From: Lentisphaerota bacterium
GTDB taxonomy: Bacteria; Verrucomicrobiota; Lentisphaeria; Victivallales; Victivallaceae
Assembly (NCBI GenBank): GCA_015061545.1
Contig: SUWJ01000002.1
Span: 62,001 to 126,000 of the forward strand
Length of the DNA: 64,000 nucleotides
Reading direction: 5' to 3'
Positions 62,439 through 64,000 of the stretch are shown piece by piece. Positions within the stretch are counted from its first letter, which is position 1; each line of letters opens with the position of its first letter. A program made the translations under genes and the position numbers. Below the pieces are notes generated by a model. That model saw only the letters and a list, made by a program, of their open reading frames with translations. It was not told the origin of the DNA and made no database searches.

Positions 62439-63602
62439 TCACATCTTTCCCAGAAACGGGCCTGCAGTTTTCTTGAATTCTTCTGCCGCAGGATAGTTCT
62501 TGCTGCCGAGTTTCTGCTGCAATTCGCCCAACTTTTTCCTGACATCGCCATCCAGTTTGACCGGAGTTTCGATTTGCAGCCGCACGTGCAGATCGCCACG
62601 GGCTCCGCCCCGCAGCGCGGGCATACCCTTGCCCTTGATCCGCAGCACCGCTCCGCTCTGAGTACCGGGTTCGATCTTCATCTTGGTCATACCCGAAACG
62701 GTCGGCACTTCCACCACTCCGCCCAGCATTGCCGTAAAGGGGTCAATGGGCAAACGGCAGTAAAGATCCACGCCGTTGCGCTCAAAGACCTTGCTTTCGC
62801 GCACATGGATTATCACATAAAGATCGCCAGCTTTGCCGCCGCGGATGCCGCCTTCGCCTTCTCCCGATACCCGCAAACGGTCGCCCGAATCCACCCCGGG
62901 GGGAATCCTGACCGGCAACTTCTTTTCCTGCTGCTGACGGCCCGTTCCACGGCAACTGGAGCAGGGCTTTTCGATCACCTGACCCGTTCCGCGGCAGTTG
63001 GGACAAGTTTGCTGCATGGCAAAGAATCCCTGCGAAATGGTCACCTGACCGCTGCCGCCGCAACGGGGACAGGTCTTTTTGCTGCTGCCTGCAGCACATC
63101 CGCTGCCGTTACAGCTGGTGCAATCGGCGCTTTTAGTTACAGTTATTTCCCGCGTGGCACCGAAAACGGCGTCTTCAAAAGAGATCTCTATATCGCAGCG
63201 AAGATCGTTGCCTGCCTGAGGCGCGTTAGGATCCTGCCGCCGTCTGCCGCCGCCGAACAGATCTTCAAAGCTGAATGAACCGCCGTTGCCGCCGCCGAAA
63301 AACTGGCTGAAAATATCCATCGGATCGCGGAATCCGCCCCCGCCGCCACCAAAACCGCCGTAACCTGCGCCGTTGGTGGAAGTAAAGGCTTCGTGACCCA
63401 GCTGATCGTAACGCTGCCGCTTGGCGGTATCGCTCAAAACATCGTAGGCGTTGGAGATTTCCTTGAATTTTTCCTCCGCCGCCGTATCGCCGGGGTTTCT
63501 GTCGGGGTGATATTTGATCGCCAGCTTGCGGTACGCTTTTTTTATCTCTTCGGCAGTAGCGGTTTTTGTCACGCCGAGTATTTCGTAATAGTCCTTGCTC
63601 AT
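62439..63602 (-). CDS. dnaJ: chaperone protein DnaJ
   Basis: Type I DnaJ (387 residues): J domain with HPD in YHPDRNPGD, a Gly/Phe-rich linker, four zinc-finger repeats of CxxCxGxG type ([32 protein letters not shown]) and the C-terminal substrate-binding domains. AAGGAG is 8 bp before ATG 63602. It is 12 bp downstream of grpE. Confidence 0.97.
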   Translation of the reverse strand: MSKDYYEILGVTKTATAEEIKKAYRKLAIKYHPDRNPGDTAAEEKFKEISNAYDVLSDTAKRQRYDQLGHEAFTSTNGAGYGGFGGGGGGFRDPMDIFSQFFGGGNGGSFSFEDLFGGGRRRQDPNAPQAGNDLRCDIEISFEDAVFGATREITVTKSADCTSCNGSGCAAGSSKKTCPRCGGSGQVTISQGFFAMQQTCPNCRGTGQVIEKPCSSCRGTGRQQQEKKLPVRIPPGVDSGDRLRVSGEGEGGIRGGKAGDLYVIIHVRESKVFERNGVDLYCRLPIDPFTAMLGGVVEVPTVSGMTKMKIEPGTQSGAVLRIKGKGMPALRGGARGDLHVRLQIETPVKLDGDVRKKLGELQQKLGSKNYPAAEEFKKTAGPFLGKM

Positions 63603-63614
63603 AAGTTGCACTCC

Positions 63615-64000
63615 TTACTGCGCATCGGCACTTTCAGGATCGGATTTTTCTTCTTTAGCCGGACCGCTGGAAACGACCACCCGCGCCGGACGCAGCAATT
63701 TATCGCCCAGCTTGTAGCCGCAATTCCATTGTCTGATGATTATGCCGTCGGCAACATCGTCGGAATTTTCGTAAGAAAATGCGTCGTGCAGCTGCGGATC
63801 GAACGCCGCGCCAACGGCATCGAACTTCTGCACACCCAATTCTTCCAGCACTTTGCCGTACTGCGCCAGGATCATTTCCAACCCCTGTTTGAGCGCGGCA
63901 ATATTGTCGCTCTGTTCGGCAGCTTTCATCGCCATATCAAAAACATCGAACACCTGCAAAAACGGCGTGACCGTTTCGATCAAACCGAAGCGGCGGGCCT
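63615..64000 (-). CDS. grpE: GrpE nucleotide exchange factor, 5' end outside window
   Basis: The C-terminal about 128 residues of GrpE, the DnaK nucleotide exchange factor: ARRFGLIETVTPFLQVFDVFDMA, then the helical to beta-wing segment with DPQLHDAFSYE and GYKLGDKLLRPARVVVS. The N-terminal coiled coil is cut off by the window end. It precedes dnaJ in a normal grpE-dnaJ operon. Confidence 0.93.
   Translation of the reverse strand, partial: ARRFGLIETVTPFLQVFDVFDMAMKAAEQSDNIAALKQGLEMILAQYGKVLEELGVQKFDAVGAAFDPQLHDAFSYENSDDVADGIIIRQWNCGYKLGDKLLRPARVVVSSGPAKEEKSDPESADAQ

Overview
The window looks like chromosomal DNA from a Lentisphaerota (Victivallis-like) bacterium, or a close relative in the PVC group. 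Evidence: a pseudopilin with the N-terminus [20 protein letters not shown] that is amplified in these bacteria, lying among large secreted glycosidase-like proteins; a 4046-residue secreted-type protein with AIDA-like Gly/Ser repeats; a MurB-Ddl fusion; and a strict-anaerobe oxygen defence protein (flavin reductase-rubredoxin-rubrerythrin). The assignment is inference from gene content only. Several promoters share the form TTGNNN-16/17-TATATT.

Layout. 1-8310 (+): accessory carbohydrate region with a partial gene, two secreted glycosidase-like proteins around a pseudopilin, and two tandem alpha/beta hydrolases. 8544-10633 (+): ABM monooxygenase, then an APH-type kinase overlapping a HAD hydrolase by 4 bp. 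10652-13779 (-): PQ-loop membrane protein, then the overlapping set HD protein > Ser/Thr kinase > DNA polymerase IV, divergent from recX (+). 14368-15148: a small Nif11-like protein and a stand-alone Lrp/AsnC effector domain with a structured leader. 15303-19487 (-): mtaB, proA, antiporter. 19710-19794 (+): tRNA-Leu(CAA) with its own promoter and terminator. 19941-24291 (-): ricT, membrane metallopeptidase-like protein, Nif3, exonuclease-less DNA polymerase I. 24366-30821 (-): cdsA, hisI, murB-ddl fusion, lipoprotein, GT-C glycosyltransferase, rlmN.

30822-44029 is the most unusual part. A single 12.1-kb gene (+) encodes an N-terminal HExxH zinc-peptidase-like domain, about 1260 residues of AIDA-like repeats with five longer NPW modules, Ig-like and CARDB and PPC domains, an apparently complete clostripain (C11) cysteine peptidase domain, and further repeats. 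It is preceded by five helically phased A-tracts and a promoter with a palindrome over the -10. Both flanks carry related arrays of CCGTCACTT units at 11-bp spacing. A small, possibly frameshifted peptide ORF follows the gene.

44030-64000 (mostly -): the rubrerythrin fusion; a coiled-coil/membrane protein pair; NAD(P)HX repair enzyme; a small solitary gene with promoter, hairpin and terminator; nagA; a TtcA-like enzyme; holA; rnhC; prfB; alr; rny; 5-formyl-THF cyclo-ligase; rarA; rlmH (+); a UDP-glucuronate decarboxylase-type epimerase; smpB; dnaJ; and partial grpE. This is ordinary housekeeping content. Most overlaps between neighbours (4, 10, 14 or 17 bp) point to operons with translational coupling.
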